The translations under genes and the position numbers were made by a program. The notes under the pieces are model-generated. The model was given only the letters and a program-made list of their open reading frames with translations, had not been told where the DNA came from and ran no database searches. This document shows, in pieces, positions 48,454 to 57,613 of a stretch of DNA of 64,000 bases (position 1 is the first letter of the stretch; each line of letters starts with the position of its first letter). Origin of the DNA: Tropicimonas sp. IMCC6043 (lineage in GTDB: Bacteria > Pseudomonadota > Alphaproteobacteria > Rhodobacterales > Rhodobacteraceae); NCBI RefSeq assembly GCF_004146235.1, contig NZ_SELO01000001.1, positions 431,354 through 495,353 of the forward strand, given 5' to 3'.

Positions 48454-49482
48454 TCAGGCCGCCCAGTCCTGCCCGTTGGGATAGAGGAACGCCTTGCAGT
48501 CGGTGCGCTGGCGGATGCTCTCGAACGCTGTGTCCCACTCCTCCAACGCATAGCGCCCCGTCAGTAGCGTATCGAGGTCGAACTTGCCGCTCTGGATCAG
48601 GTCGATCGCCCTGTGCCACGTCTCCCGGCCGTTCCAGCTCCAGGCGCCCCGGATGTCGAGCTGGAAGAGCGACATCGAATCCGGCTGGATGGTGATCGGC
48701 TCGCCCCAGAGCGAGATGACCGATATCTTGCCATTGCCGCCCGGCCCTTCCGGCGAGCGCCGCACGCAGTCGATGCCGTGCTGAAAACCCGTGGCCGAGG
48801 CCGAGGCTTCCAGAACGAAATCCGCCCCGCGCCCGCCCGTGAGATCAAAGATCGCTTCGGTCGGGTTTTCTTCCGAATAGAGGATGTGGTCGGCGCCGAC
48901 CTTCTTCGCGAGGTCGAGGCGCATGTCGTCGATGCCCCTGAGCCCGATGACCGCGACCTCGGAGGCGCCGCTCAGCTTGGCGAACTGCACCCCCATCAGT
49001 CCCATCGGCCCCGGCCCCACGACGACGACGAAATCGCCGAGATTGACCGTGTTCCGCTCGATCATCGAATGGACGGTCGCCACCATGGGCTCGGTGAAAC
49101 AGATGTGGTCGAGCGGTATGCTTGGCGGATAGACGAAGACCTGCGCCTCCGGCACCGACATGTGCGATGCGAAGGCGCCGTCGCGCGTGACGCCGAGCCA
49201 GCCGGTGCGGGTCTCGATGTCGGCAGCGATGTGATCGCCGACCTTCACCTCCCGCACCTTCGGCCCCACCGCCTCGACCACCCCGGAGAATTCGTGACCG
49301 AGCGTCACGGGCGCCTCGTAAAAGTGCCGGTCCTTCTCGATCAGGATATCGCTTCCGCAAATCCCGGCCGACCAGACCTTCATCAGAACTTCGTCTTCTT
49401 CCAGAACCGGTGTCTCACGTTCTTCGAGCGCGAGATTGCCGGGTCCGGCGGCGGTTTTCCGCAACGCAAGCATACCGCTCAC
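48454..49482 (-). CDS. Medium-chain zinc-type dehydrogenase lacking the structural zinc lobe
   Basis: 342 residues of the MDR superfamily (sorbitol/threonine/L-idonate dehydrogenase-like). Catalytic zinc ligands are present: Cys42 (ICGSD), His63-Glu64 (GHEFSG) and Glu131 (CFTEP). The NAD(P) motif is VVGPGPMGLMGVQFAKL (about 152). The four-cysteine structural zinc loop normally found around 85-110 is missing, replaced by a short ETRTGWLGVTRDG stretch. It lies 14 bases after the binding protein of a ribose-type importer, so it probably oxidises the imported sugar or polyol. Confidence 0.88.
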   Translation of the reverse strand: MSGMLALRKTAAGPGNLALEERETPVLEEDEVLMKVWSAGICGSDILIEKDRHFYEAPVTLGHEFSGVVEAVGPKVREVKVGDHIAADIETRTGWLGVTRDGAFASHMSVPEAQVFVYPPSIPLDHICFTEPMVATVHSMIERNTVNLGDFVVVVGPGPMGLMGVQFAKLSGASEVAVIGLRGIDDMRLDLAKKVGADHILYSEENPTEAIFDLTGGRGADFVLEASASATGFQHGIDCVRRSPEGPGGNGKISVISLWGEPITIQPDSMSLFQLDIRGAWSWNGRETWHRAIDLIQSGKFDLDTLLTGRYALEEWDTAFESIRQRTDCKAFLYPNGQDWAA

Positions 49483-49496
49483 CTCCAGGTTCAGGG

Positions 49497-50411
49497 CTAC
49501 AGGTCTTCCTTGGTGATCAGGATCGTCTCGACCTTGATGTCGTCCGCGACCTCCTTGCCGTTGATCAGGTCAAGCGCCACCTCGACGGCCTTCGCGGCCT
49601 GGGCGTCCTGGTTCTGGTAAACCGTCGCCAAGGCCTTGCCCTCCTTGATGTTGGCCTTGGCCTGGTCCTCGGCATCGATGCTGGCGATCACGACCTTGCC
49701 GTCCTTGCCGGCTGCCGAGATCGCCTGGATCACGCCGAAGGACATCATGTCGTTGGCGGCAAAGACGCCCGCCAGATCGGGATTGGCTTGGATGATGTTC
49801 GTCATCACGTTGAGCGCTTCCTCGGCCTGCCAGTTCGCGGTCTGGCTGGCGACGATCTCGATGCCCGGCGCTTCGGCAAAGGCCTTCTCGGCGCCGCGCT
49901 TGCGGGCCTGCGCGTTGTCGGCGCCGCGGATACCTTCGAGGATGGCGACCTTTCCGGTGCCGCCGAGCGCGTCGACGACAGCCTTGGCGGCATTGTAGGC
50001 GCTGTCTTCGTCATTGACCCCGACATAGGGAATGAAGACGCCCATGGCCGCCATGGTCTCTTTGTCGAGCCGGTTGTCGACATTCACGACCTTGATGCCG
50101 GCCTTCGTGGCGCGTTCCAGCACCGGCACAAGCGCCTTGGAGTCGATCGGCGCGATGACGATCGCATCGACTTTCTGCGAGATGAAGTCCTCGACGATCG
50201 ACATCTGCTGCTCGACGGCCGTCTGGTTGGCGGCGGCCGAGGTCAGAAGCGTTACGCCCAGCTCGTCGGCCGCGGCCTGCGCGCCGTCCAGCATGACGTT
50301 GAAATAGGGGTTAATCTCCTTGACGACATATGCGACCGTCGGCTTGTCCTGGGCCATGCCCGTGGTCGCTGCCATGGCCAGGACGGCCGCGGAAACCAGT
50401 GTCTTCAGCAT
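49497..50411 (-). CDS. Ribose-type ABC transporter substrate-binding protein
   Basis: 304 residues with a signal peptide (cleavage about GMA/QD at 20). Pattern of pentose/polyol receptors: YVVKEINPYFNVMLDGAQAAADELG, KVDAIVIAPIDSKALVPVLERA (about 80-100), NVDNRLD, and AANDMMSFGVIQAI near 220. It starts at the ATG following GAGGAGG, nine codons into the longest frame. It is expressed with the permease and ATPase genes upstream and the dehydrogenase downstream. Ligand unknown. Confidence 0.93.
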   Translation of the reverse strand: MLKTLVSAAVLAMAATTGMAQDKPTVAYVVKEINPYFNVMLDGAQAAADELGVTLLTSAAANQTAVEQQMSIVEDFISQKVDAIVIAPIDSKALVPVLERATKAGIKVVNVDNRLDKETMAAMGVFIPYVGVNDEDSAYNAAKAVVDALGGTGKVAILEGIRGADNAQARKRGAEKAFAEAPGIEIVASQTANWQAEEALNVMTNIIQANPDLAGVFAANDMMSFGVIQAISAAGKDGKVVIASIDAEDQAKANIKEGKALATVYQNQDAQAAKAVEVALDLINGKEVADDIKVETILITKEDL

Positions 50412-50462
50412 CGTCTTCCTCCTCTGTTGGCGCGCCACTCCTCCGGCGCGGGACCTGACCGG

Positions 50463-51434
50463 CTACGCGCCGGCCCGATTTCTGAGCTTGTCGTAGAACA
50501 CCGCGAGCACGATGATCGACCCGATCACCACGAGCTGCACATTCGGGCTGACATTCAGCAGGTTGAGACCATTGCGGATGATCCCCACCAGCAACGCACC
50601 GAGCAGCGTGTTGAAGACCCTGCCCTCGCCGCCGAAGATGCTGGTACCGCCGATGATGACCGCCGCGATCGCGTCGAGCTCGTAGCCGAGCCCGGCGACC
50701 GGCTGGGCGACGTTGAGCCGCCCCAGCAGCGCGATCGCCGCGATGCCGCAGGACAGGCCCGAGATGACATAGACCGAGATCTCGATGGCAGTCGCGTTGA
50801 TCCCCGAGAGCCTGAGCGCCACGCGGTTGCCGCCAAGCGCGTAGACATAGCGGCCATACATCGTCTGTCCGAGGACGATCGAGGCAAGCAGCACGATCAG
50901 GAGCGACGCCAACACGAGCACGGGAAAGCCGAAGACCCTGCCGTCTCCGAGATACTTGAGCCCTTCCGGAAAGACCGAGATCGTCTGGTTATCGGAGATG
51001 ATGTAGGCCAGACCGCGCGCGATGCTCATCATCCCGAGTGTCATGATGAAGGCCGGCACCCGCGCGACGGCGACCATGGTTCCGTTCACGAGCCCCGCCG
51101 TCATCCCCGCAAGCAACGACAAGGCCATCGGAAAGGCGATCACGACAAGGCCCTGGGCCGCGCCATAGTCGCCAGGCGCCAGCGCCTTGTGGGTCACCGC
51201 CATCACGACCACGCAGAGCGCGACGATCGAGCCCACCGAAAGGTCGATCCCGCCGGTCAGGATGACGAAGGTCATGCCGACGCCGATGATGGTCGTGATC
51301 GCGACCTGGAGCATGATGTTGGTCAGGTTCGAGACGGTCAGGAAATGCGGCGACAGGAACGACAGCACGACGAAGGCGACGATCAGGACGCTGACGATTC
51401 CCAGCCTGTTGACGACATTACCCAGCACGTTCAC
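50463..51434 (-). CDS. Ribose-type ABC transporter permease
   Basis: 323 residues with eight to ten helices of the RbsC family. Diagnostic segments are VTLTGGIDLSVGS-like FVILTGGIDLSVGSIVALCVVV (about 58-79, truncated here) and the coupling helix AGLGYELDAIAAVIIGGTSIFGG near residue 245. Its start overlaps the end of the ATPase gene by 17 bases. Confidence 0.95.
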   Translation of the reverse strand: MNVLGNVVNRLGIVSVLIVAFVVLSFLSPHFLTVSNLTNIMLQVAITTIIGVGMTFVILTGGIDLSVGSIVALCVVVMAVTHKALAPGDYGAAQGLVVIAFPMALSLLAGMTAGLVNGTMVAVARVPAFIMTLGMMSIARGLAYIISDNQTISVFPEGLKYLGDGRVFGFPVLVLASLLIVLLASIVLGQTMYGRYVYALGGNRVALRLSGINATAIEISVYVISGLSCGIAAIALLGRLNVAQPVAGLGYELDAIAAVIIGGTSIFGGEGRVFNTLLGALLVGIIRNGLNLLNVSPNVQLVVIGSIIVLAVFYDKLRNRAGA

Positions 51435-52929
51435 CTCCCAACATCAGCGCCATGACATCCGTCTGGCGAGCCGTCCGGGCCGTTTCGATCTCGCCGGTGA
51501 CGCGCCCCTCGGACATCACCACGATCCGGTCACTGACCTGAATGAGTTCGGGCAGGTCGGACGAGACGACGATGATGGACTTGCCCGCGTCCGCCAGCGC
51601 CCGGATCAGGACGTGGATTTCCCTGCGCGCGTTGACGTCGATGCCGCGCGACGGCTCGTCGAAGATCAGGACGGAGCACTCGGTCTGCAGCCACTTGGCG
51701 ATCACCACCTTCTGCTGGTTCCCGCCGCTGAGCTGTCCGGCCTTCTTCTCGATATCCGGCGTGGCGATGCGGAGCTTCTTTACGAAGTCCCGGCTGACGC
51801 GCGCGGCCCTGCCCCGGCTGACGAAGATACCGCGCGAAACCGAGCGAAGGTTTGCGAGGAGGATGTTCGAGGCGATCGACTGGCCGAGGACCAACCCCTC
51901 CAGCTTCCGGTCCTCGCTCAGATAGCCGATCCCGGAGCGGACCGCGTCCTGCGGCGACCTGAGCCGCACGGGGCGACCGTTCAGAAGGATGTCGCCGCTC
52001 TCCGGCCGGTCCGCGGCGAAGAGCAGGCGCATTGTCTCGGTGCGGCCGGCGCCGACCAGCCCGGCAAACCCCAAGATCTCGCCGCGCCGGAGGTCAAAGG
52101 AGACATCCTTGACCTTGCGGCCCCGGCTGAGGTTCCTGGCCGACAGGACCACGTCCTCGCGGTCCGCCGACCGGGTCGCCGCCATCTCAGAGGTGTCGAG
52201 CGACCGGCCGACCATCGCCTCGATGATCCGCTCGCTGCTCGCATCCGATGCCGCCATCGTGGTGATGTGGCGCCCGTCGCGCATCACAGTCACCCGGTCG
52301 GCGATCTCGGCGATCTCCTGAAGCCGGTGCGAAATGTAGATGAGCCCGGTGCCGCGCCGTTTCAGCTCGGCGATGATGCGGAACAGCTCGTCGACCTCGC
52401 GCTTGGAGATCGAGGCCGTCGGTTCGTCGAGAATCAGCACGTCGCACTCCACCGACAGAGCCTTGGCGATCTCGACCATCTGGCGCTGCGCGGCGGTCAG
52501 GTTACGGATCTGCTCGCCGGGACCGATGTCCACCCCGAGCGCGTTCAGGAGCGCGGCGGCCTTGCGGCGCGCTGCCGAGTGATCGACGAAGGCGCCGAGA
52601 CGCCGGGGTTCCGCGCCGAGCAGGATATTCTCCTCGACCGTCATCGCCGGAACCAAATTGAACTCTTGGTGAATGGTCGCGATCCGCTGCCGTTTTGCCT
52701 CGGCGGGGCTGGTGATGCGAACGACCCGCCCGCCGACCCGGATTTCCCCGTCATATTCGCCGAACGTGCCACTGAGGATCTTGATGAAGGTGGATTTTCC
52801 GGCCCCGTTCTCGCCCAGCAGGCAATGCACCTCGCCGCGGCGCAGATCGAAGGTGAAGTCGTCGAGCGCCCGCACGCCGGGAAAGCTCTTCCCGAGTCCT
52901 GCGGTGGCCAACACCGGAGACACCTCCAC
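51418..52929 (-). CDS. Ribose-type ABC transporter ATP-binding protein (double)
   Basis: 503 residues with two ABC domains, as in RbsA/MglA. The first half has Walker A GENGAGKST (about 37-45), LTAAQRQMVEIAKAL and Walker B VLILDEPTAS; the second half has the degenerate Walker A GLVGAGRTE (about 290), LSGGNQQKVVIAKWL and VLIFDEPSRGIDV. It is the first gene of the importer operon, divergent from the LacI regulator. Confidence 0.96.
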   Translation of the reverse strand: MEVSPVLATAGLGKSFPGVRALDDFTFDLRRGEVHCLLGENGAGKSTFIKILSGTFGEYDGEIRVGGRVVRITSPAEAKRQRIATIHQEFNLVPAMTVEENILLGAEPRRLGAFVDHSAARRKAAALLNALGVDIGPGEQIRNLTAAQRQMVEIAKALSVECDVLILDEPTASISKREVDELFRIIAELKRRGTGLIYISHRLQEIAEIADRVTVMRDGRHITTMAASDASSERIIEAMVGRSLDTSEMAATRSADREDVVLSARNLSRGRKVKDVSFDLRRGEILGFAGLVGAGRTETMRLLFAADRPESGDILLNGRPVRLRSPQDAVRSGIGYLSEDRKLEGLVLGQSIASNILLANLRSVSRGIFVSRGRAARVSRDFVKKLRIATPDIEKKAGQLSGGNQQKVVIAKWLQTECSVLIFDEPSRGIDVNARREIHVLIRALADAGKSIIVVSSDLPELIQVSDRIVVMSEGRVTGEIETARTARQTDVMALMLGGERAG

Positions 52930-53189
52930 GGATTCTCCTCCCGATCCAAACTCCCATCCCGCTGATAAATTATTTTAGTTCATGCAGTCAAGATTTTTGT
53001 GAAACAACATCCTCTACCCTTGGGATCAAATAGAGCGATTGACACGGATCATTCTCCTGAACCAGCGCTTTCAGCCACTTATATTATTATTTAACAAATG
53101 TTTACTTCCAGATGCGCGACACTCCGCACAAGAGGATTGCTCCGCTGACAAAGCTGAAATATACTAAAACGGAAGCTGGAAATTTTATC
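52930..53189. promoter_or_regulatory. AT-rich divergent control region of importer operon and LacI gene
   Basis: 260 bases between divergent starts, strikingly AT-rich for this genome. It contains TTGACA at 53039-53044 and a short dyad TTGT-gaa-ACAA at 52997-53007. The operators of the LacI-family repressor are expected here, but no long palindrome is obvious. Confidence 0.5.
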
Positions 53190-54236
53190 GTGACCAAAGA
53201 GAAACCCAAGATCAACATCACGACGATTGCCCGGGCCGCCGGCGTCTCGACGTCATCGGTCTCGCTCGCTCTCAACGGAAAGCCCGGTGTCAGCGAGGAG
53301 ACGCGGCAGAACATTCTGCGGATCGCCCGGGAATCCGGCTACCGGCACCATGCGACGAGCGACACGTCCGGGATGCGGGTTCTTCAGATACTTGCCTGTG
53401 CCGAAGGCGAGATCGTCGGCGAGGACATGTCGCGCAGCCCGTTCTTCATGGATCTGGTGCGGAGCATCGAACGAGAGGCCCGCACACACGGATATTCCTG
53501 CATCGTCTCGACCGTGTCCCTGAGCGAGGTGGAGCGGGAGGTGCACCGGATCCTCGCCCCGTTTGCCAATTCGGGTCTGGTCCTTCTGGGGACGAACCTG
53601 GACGACTCGCAGCTGGAATCGCTCGCGCGGCTGGCAGAGCACACGGTGGTGATCGACACGCTCGCGGCGCGGACCCCTCTCAACACCGTGGTCATGAACA
53701 ACCGGCAGGGTGCGATTCTGGCGACCCGCCACCTGCTGGAGCTGGGCCACCGGTCCTTCGGATATTGCCATGGCACCCGGCGGATCTCGAACTTCCGCGA
53801 GCGCGAACGGGGCTTTCTGGAGACCTTGGGCGAGGCCGGCCTGTCCGTGCCCGCGACCAGTCGATTCGCGCTGACCTCCGACATCCAGGTCGCGACGGCA
53901 GAGATGTCCCGCATGTTGTCGGACCGCGAAACGCCGATGCCGACGGCCCTCGTCTGCGAGAACGACTACCTGGCGATCGGCGCCATCAGGGCGTTGACCG
54001 CGGCGGACTATCGAGTCCCCGATGACATCTCGGTCGTCGGCTTCGACGACATCGCCGAAAGCCGTGTCACCAGCCCGGAACTGACCACGGTGCACGTCTC
54101 GACCGACGTGATCGCCCGGAACGCCGTCTCGCGCCTTGTCGAGTTGCAGAAGGATCCGCTCTCGCTCCCGGTCAAGCAGATCGTCGACACGCATCTGGTC
54201 ATCCGCCAGTCCACGGCCGCCGCGCCGTCCTCGTAG
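53190..54236 (+). CDS. LacI family transcriptional regulator
   Basis: 348 residues from a GTG at 53190; the frame runs 26 codons further upstream but the family begins a few residues before the first helix. The HTH and hinge are NITTIARAAGVSTSSVSLALNGKPGVSEETRQ (given as about residues 9-41), followed by a sugar-binding core (NRQGAILATRHLLELGHRSFGYCHG; PTALVCENDYLAIGAIRAL; VVGFDDIAES). It almost certainly controls the divergent ribose-type importer and dehydrogenase. Confidence 0.92.
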   Translation: MTKEKPKINITTIARAAGVSTSSVSLALNGKPGVSEETRQNILRIARESGYRHHATSDTSGMRVLQILACAEGEIVGEDMSRSPFFMDLVRSIEREARTHGYSCIVSTVSLSEVEREVHRILAPFANSGLVLLGTNLDDSQLESLARLAEHTVVIDTLAARTPLNTVVMNNRQGAILATRHLLELGHRSFGYCHGTRRISNFRERERGFLETLGEAGLSVPATSRFALTSDIQVATAEMSRMLSDRETPMPTALVCENDYLAIGAIRALTAADYRVPDDISVVGFDDIAESRVTSPELTTVHVSTDVIARNAVSRLVELQKDPLSLPVKQIVDTHLVIRQSTAAAPSS

Positions 54237-54505
54237 AACGCGTGGGCGGGCCGCGGGGGCATCTCTCCGAGTCCGACGCCGGAACGCGGTCGGCCGCCCG
54301 TCCTGCCCTGCCCCTACGGAACCAACCAGTCAGCGGACCTTGGGCCGCTCCCAGGTGTTGGAAACGGCAATGGGAATAACCATGTCCGGTTTGTATCGAC
54401 GGGTCTGGGAGCCTCCGCGATCAGGATGACGCGCATCGTGAACCGGACGCCGGCACAATTGGTCATGGCACAGGGCTCGACCCGACAAAGAAAGGAAGCA
54501 TGGAT

Positions 54506-54892
54506 ATGGCATATACTCTGGACCGGGTTTTTCCGGACGCCGATTTCGACGAGATCGAGGCGCGTGTTCGCGCCGCCCTCGGCGACAAGGGTTTCGGCGT
54601 TCTCACCGAGATCGACGTGAAGGCGACGATGAAGAAGAAGATCGACGCCGACATTGCGCCCTACACGATCCTTGGCGCCTGCAATCCCAACATGGCCTAC
54701 AAGGCCATCGGGATCGAACCGCGCGTGGGCGCGATGCTGCCCTGCAACGTCATCCTCCGCTCTGTCGACGGCGGCGTCGAGGTCAGCGCGATCGACCCCG
54801 TCGCCTCGATGCAGGCGATCGAGAACGACCAGCTCATATCCGTTGCCGGCGAGGTGCGCGCTCTGCTCGAAGAGGCCGTGGCCTCGATCTGA
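54506..54892 (+). CDS. DUF302 family protein
   Basis: 128 residues. The family pattern is GDKGFGVLTEIDVKATMKKKI (about 26-46), LGACNPNMAYKAIGIEPRVGAMLPCNVIL (about 57-85, in two pieces ACNP and LPCNV), and a C-terminal helix. The DUF302 fold is small and alpha/beta; function unknown, sometimes near sulfur or metal stress genes. AGGA precedes the ATG at 54506 by 9 bases; the ATG at 54500 is too close. It is the last ordinary chromosomal gene before the island. Confidence 0.88.
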   Translation: MAYTLDRVFPDADFDEIEARVRAALGDKGFGVLTEIDVKATMKKKIDADIAPYTILGACNPNMAYKAIGIEPRVGAMLPCNVILRSVDGGVEVSAIDPVASMQAIENDQLISVAGEVRALLEEAVASI

Positions 54893-54935
54893 CGCGAGAC
54901 CAGGGGTCCGGTCGGCGACGATGCGGCTCAGGAGA

Positions 54936-55145
54936 ATGGGAATCGGGTGCCATGGCGCGGCAGGATCTGGTGCAGCTGAGAGGAACAAACTAGAACCGTT
55001 ATCTGTGGCTGAACTACTGGAAGAACTGGAATCCTGGTCACAGATTCTCGCGTCAGAACTGGAAATTCAGAAGGCGCTGGATGCTTACATGAAGCCCTGC
55101 TGCCGGAGTTGGAGCCATGACCCAGCTCCAGAGAACATTCACTGA
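54936..55145 (+). CDS. Possible small island protein before mobC
   Basis: A frame of up to 69 codons whose second half (SVAELLEELESWSQILASEL, then EIQKALDAYMK) reads as an acidic amphipathic helix, unlike a random frame. The true start may be GTG at 55005 (46 residues). It overlaps the mobC start by 29 bases. It could instead be the tail of a gene cut when the island formed. I recognise no family. Confidence 0.3.
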   Translation: MGIGCHGAAGSGAAERNKLEPLSVAELLEELESWSQILASELEIQKALDAYMKPCCRSWSHDPAPENIH

Positions 55146-55569
55146 AACCACACCAGTCACCTCCAGCAAATCTTCGTCTGGAACGCCTGCGCGCAAACGT
55201 CCCAAAACTCCGCCGCCGTTCTCCCTGCGACTGAGCAAGGAAGAACGTGCCAAGCTGGAAAATGCTGCGGCGGGTATGCCGCTCGGTCCCTTTATCAAGG
55301 CCAAGTTGTTCGACGGCGATCTGACACCACGGCGTACACGCGGTCAGGCTCCGGTCAAAGATCATGCTGCGTTGGCGCGGGCGCTCTGTCTGCTCGGCAA
55401 TCTGCGTCTGGCGAACAACCTTAACCAGCTTGCCAAAGCCGTGAACATGGGGACGTTGCCGCTTTCGCCGGAAGTTGAAGAAGAACTCATGGCCACCTGT
55501 GCCGCTGTGCTGGCGATCAGAATGGAGCTGATGAAGGCGCTAGGGGACGAGGCGGACGATAAGGCATGA
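55117..55569 (+). CDS. mobC: MobC-like plasmid mobilisation (relaxosome) protein
   Basis: 150 residues. The N-terminus is disordered and basic; FSLRLSKEERAKLENAAAGMPLG (about 36-58) is a ribbon-helix-helix DNA-binding segment, and LLGNLRLANNLNQLAKAVNMG (about 92-112) the conserved MobC helix. Such proteins bind oriT and help the relaxase open it. It overlaps the relaxase gene by 4 bases. Its GC content is clearly lower than that of the flanking chromosome. Confidence 0.87.
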   Translation: MTQLQRTFTETTPVTSSKSSSGTPARKRPKTPPPFSLRLSKEERAKLENAAAGMPLGPFIKAKLFDGDLTPRRTRGQAPVKDHAALARALCLLGNLRLANNLNQLAKAVNMGTLPLSPEVEEELMATCAAVLAIRMELMKALGDEADDKA

Positions 55570-56822
55570 TCCTCAACGGCTCACAGCGCGGCGGGGCATT
55601 GAAGCTGGCCGCTCACCTTCTGAACTTGGTTGAGAACGATCATGTTAAGGTGCATGAGGTCAGCGGCTTCAGCACCGAAGACCTGACGGGTGCCTTCCAG
55701 GAAACGGACGCCATCGCCAAAGGTACGCGCTGCCAGCAGTTCCTGTTTTCTCTCAGCCTTAGCCCGCCTGAGACGGAACGCGTCAGTATCGAACAATTCG
55801 AGGCCGCGATTGAAAAGGCGGAAGCCCGGCTCGGTCTGAGCGGTCAGGCCCGCATGATCGTCTTTCATGAGAAGAAAGGCAGACGCCATGCCCATGTTGT
55901 GTGGTCGCGGATCGACGTGGACAAGATGACAGCCATCAACCTGCCCTTCTACAAAACACGGTTGAAGGAAGTCTCCAAAGACCTGTTTCTGGAACATGGC
56001 TGGCGGCTGCCGGACGGCCTGCGTGACCGTGAGAACCGCGATCCACGCAACTTCACGCTCGATGAATGGCAACAGGCCAAACGCCTGGGAAAGGACGCGC
56101 GGGATATCAAGCGCACCTTTCAGGAGGCGTGGGCTGTCTCTGATACCGGGGATGCCTTCGCCCATGCCCTCGAAGAAAAGGGATATGTTCTCGCGCGCGG
56201 GGATCGAGGGCGGTTTGTTGCGGTTGACGTTCACGGCGAAGTTTATGCTGTCCCGAAATTCACGGGACTGAGGGCAAAGCAGGTCCGGGAGAAACTAGGT
56301 GATGCAAAAGACCTGCGCTCAGTCGATGTGGCCAAGGCGTATATTGCTGAGACGATGCAGCCCACCCTGTCGCGCTGGCAGGAAGAACTGGACACACGAA
56401 ACCGGAAACTGAAAGACCGTCAGGAACGTGACCGCCGGAAGATGGTCGAACGGCAATGAGCTGAACGTCAGCGCCTGAAAACCAAACTTGAAGAGCGCCG
56501 CATCCGCGAAGTGCAGCAAAGACAGGCAAGTTTCCGCAAAGGTCTACAGGGCCTGTGGGACCGGGTGCGCGGTGAACACCGCAAAATCCGGGAACAGAAC
56601 GAACTGGAAGCTTGGCAGGCTCTCCAGCGGGACCGAACGCAAACGGACGGGATGATCTTCCAGCACCTCGACCAGCGCCGGACGCTCCGGCATCAGCAGA
56701 CCGCCGAACGGCGCATCAATGATGAACGCGGGAAAGAACTGGCACAGGATCGCGACCGTTTCGGTGCATTGCGCACTGTACGAGATGGAACAACACGCGA
56801 CGGGCCGTCTTTCGAGCGGTGA
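55566..56822 (+). pseudogene. Relaxase/mobilisation nuclease gene, broken by one in-frame stop
   Basis: The first 297 codons give a relaxase: MILNGSQRGGALKLAAHLL start, HEKKGRRHAHVVWSRID with the metal-binding histidines (His108, His110 and His101), and LEHGWRLPDGL. A TGA at 56457-56459 interrupts a charged coiled-coil tail; in the same frame the tail resumes at once (AERQRLKTKLEERRIREVQ) and continues 120 codons to 56822. A single change of CGA to TGA would explain it. The catalytic domain could still be made as a 297-residue product. It is overlapped by mobC. Confidence 0.85.
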
Positions 56823-57278
56823 TCAGCGCCCCCGCTCGTCCTTGTCCCGATTGACGTTTCTGAGAACACGCCGCTGCGCATAGAAGCGCACCTGGTCGAA
56901 GGCGCGCTTGGTGAGTTGCTGCGGCAGCATACCGAACGACCAATCCCCTTTACGTGCCTCGGATATGCCGAAGGGAATGCGGCCACGCTCCCAGATAAGC
57001 GTATTGACCTGGTGCGTTTTGATCCAGCACGGCTCCCCGTCAAATCCGAGATGTGCCGCAACCTTTGGCGGCACTTCCACGGCAGGCTGATCTTTGGACG
57101 GCGGCGTGTGAGTGATCGGGCAGAGAATGACCTCGCGGGAACCGTCCTTGTTCTCGGACGTGGCCAGGATGATCGCACAGGGTCGATCCTTGCGCCCGTG
57201 TTCCTGTCCGCTAAGTGCTTCGTCTTTCCAGAGAAAATCGTATCTGACGACCAACCCTACCTTTGGAGTGAGGGTCAA
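56823..57278 (-). CDS. PemK/MazF-like toxin (growth inhibitor)
   Basis: 151 residues resembling the PemK/MazF mRNA interferase fold: GLVVRYDFLWKDEA at the start, GRKDRPCAIILAT (the RP-C/AI strand), VILCPITHTPP, and WIKTHQVNTLIW. It lies 3 bases downstream of a Phd/YefM-type antitoxin gene, forming a pair. The C-terminal helix is longer than in short MazF proteins. It is convergent with the broken relaxase, its stop adjoining that gene's end. Confidence 0.78.
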   Translation of the reverse strand: MTLTPKVGLVVRYDFLWKDEALSGQEHGRKDRPCAIILATSENKDGSREVILCPITHTPPSKDQPAVEVPPKVAAHLGFDGEPCWIKTHQVNTLIWERGRIPFGISEARKGDWSFGMLPQQLTKRAFDQVRFYAQRRVLRNVNRDKDERGR

Positions 57279-57281
57279 ACC

Positions 57282-57545
57282 TTACTCCATCAGGTGGTCG
57301 AGTTCGGGGGTTGCTTCGCCCTGAAACCCTTTTTCCAGCTCCGCCCGCAGGTGGGCGGGAAGCTCTTCGGGATAGTAAGCGCGGCGGGTATCGAGAGATT
57401 TAAGCCGCTCATATTCCTCAACATCTACCAGAACGCGAAGCGGGCGATTATGTTTGGTGATGAAGACAGGGGCTTTCCCAGCTTCGTCGATGTACTGCCC
57501 TGCGCGAGTCTGAAACTCGGTCGAGCTGACGATGGTGTCGGACAT
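57282..57545 (-). CDS. Phd/YefM-type antitoxin
   Basis: 87 residues: N-terminal DNA-binding part (VSSTEFQTRAGQYIDEAGKAPVFITKHNRPLRVLV, about 6-40, typical Phd/YefM) and a C-terminal acidic helix (AHLRAELEKGFQGEATPELD) that would block the toxin. AAAGGAGA precedes the ATG. A near-consensus sigma-70 promoter with a small dyad over the -10 lies 20-50 bases upstream, fitting autoregulation by the complex. Confidence 0.85.
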   Translation of the reverse strand: MSDTIVSSTEFQTRAGQYIDEAGKAPVFITKHNRPLRVLVDVEEYERLKSLDTRRAYYPEELPAHLRAELEKGFQGEATPELDHLME

Positions 57546-57565
57546 GGCGTATCTCCTTTCTCACT

Positions 57566-57594
57566 ATAATAGCTAAAACAGCCGAAATAGTCAA
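57566..57594 (-). promoter_or_regulatory. Sigma-70 promoter of the toxin-antitoxin operon
   Basis: On the minus strand TTGACT (57589-57594), a 17-base spacer, then TATTAT (57566-57571), 21 bases before the antitoxin start. The dyad CTAT-t-ATAG overlaps the -10 box and is a likely operator for the antitoxin complex. Confidence 0.75.
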
Positions 57595-57613
57595 GATTGA
57601 TGCACTCCCTACC

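Noticed and set aside
55581..56234. 217-codon minus-strand frame within the relaxase
   Set aside because: Antisense to a gene with clear relaxase motifs; no independent support.
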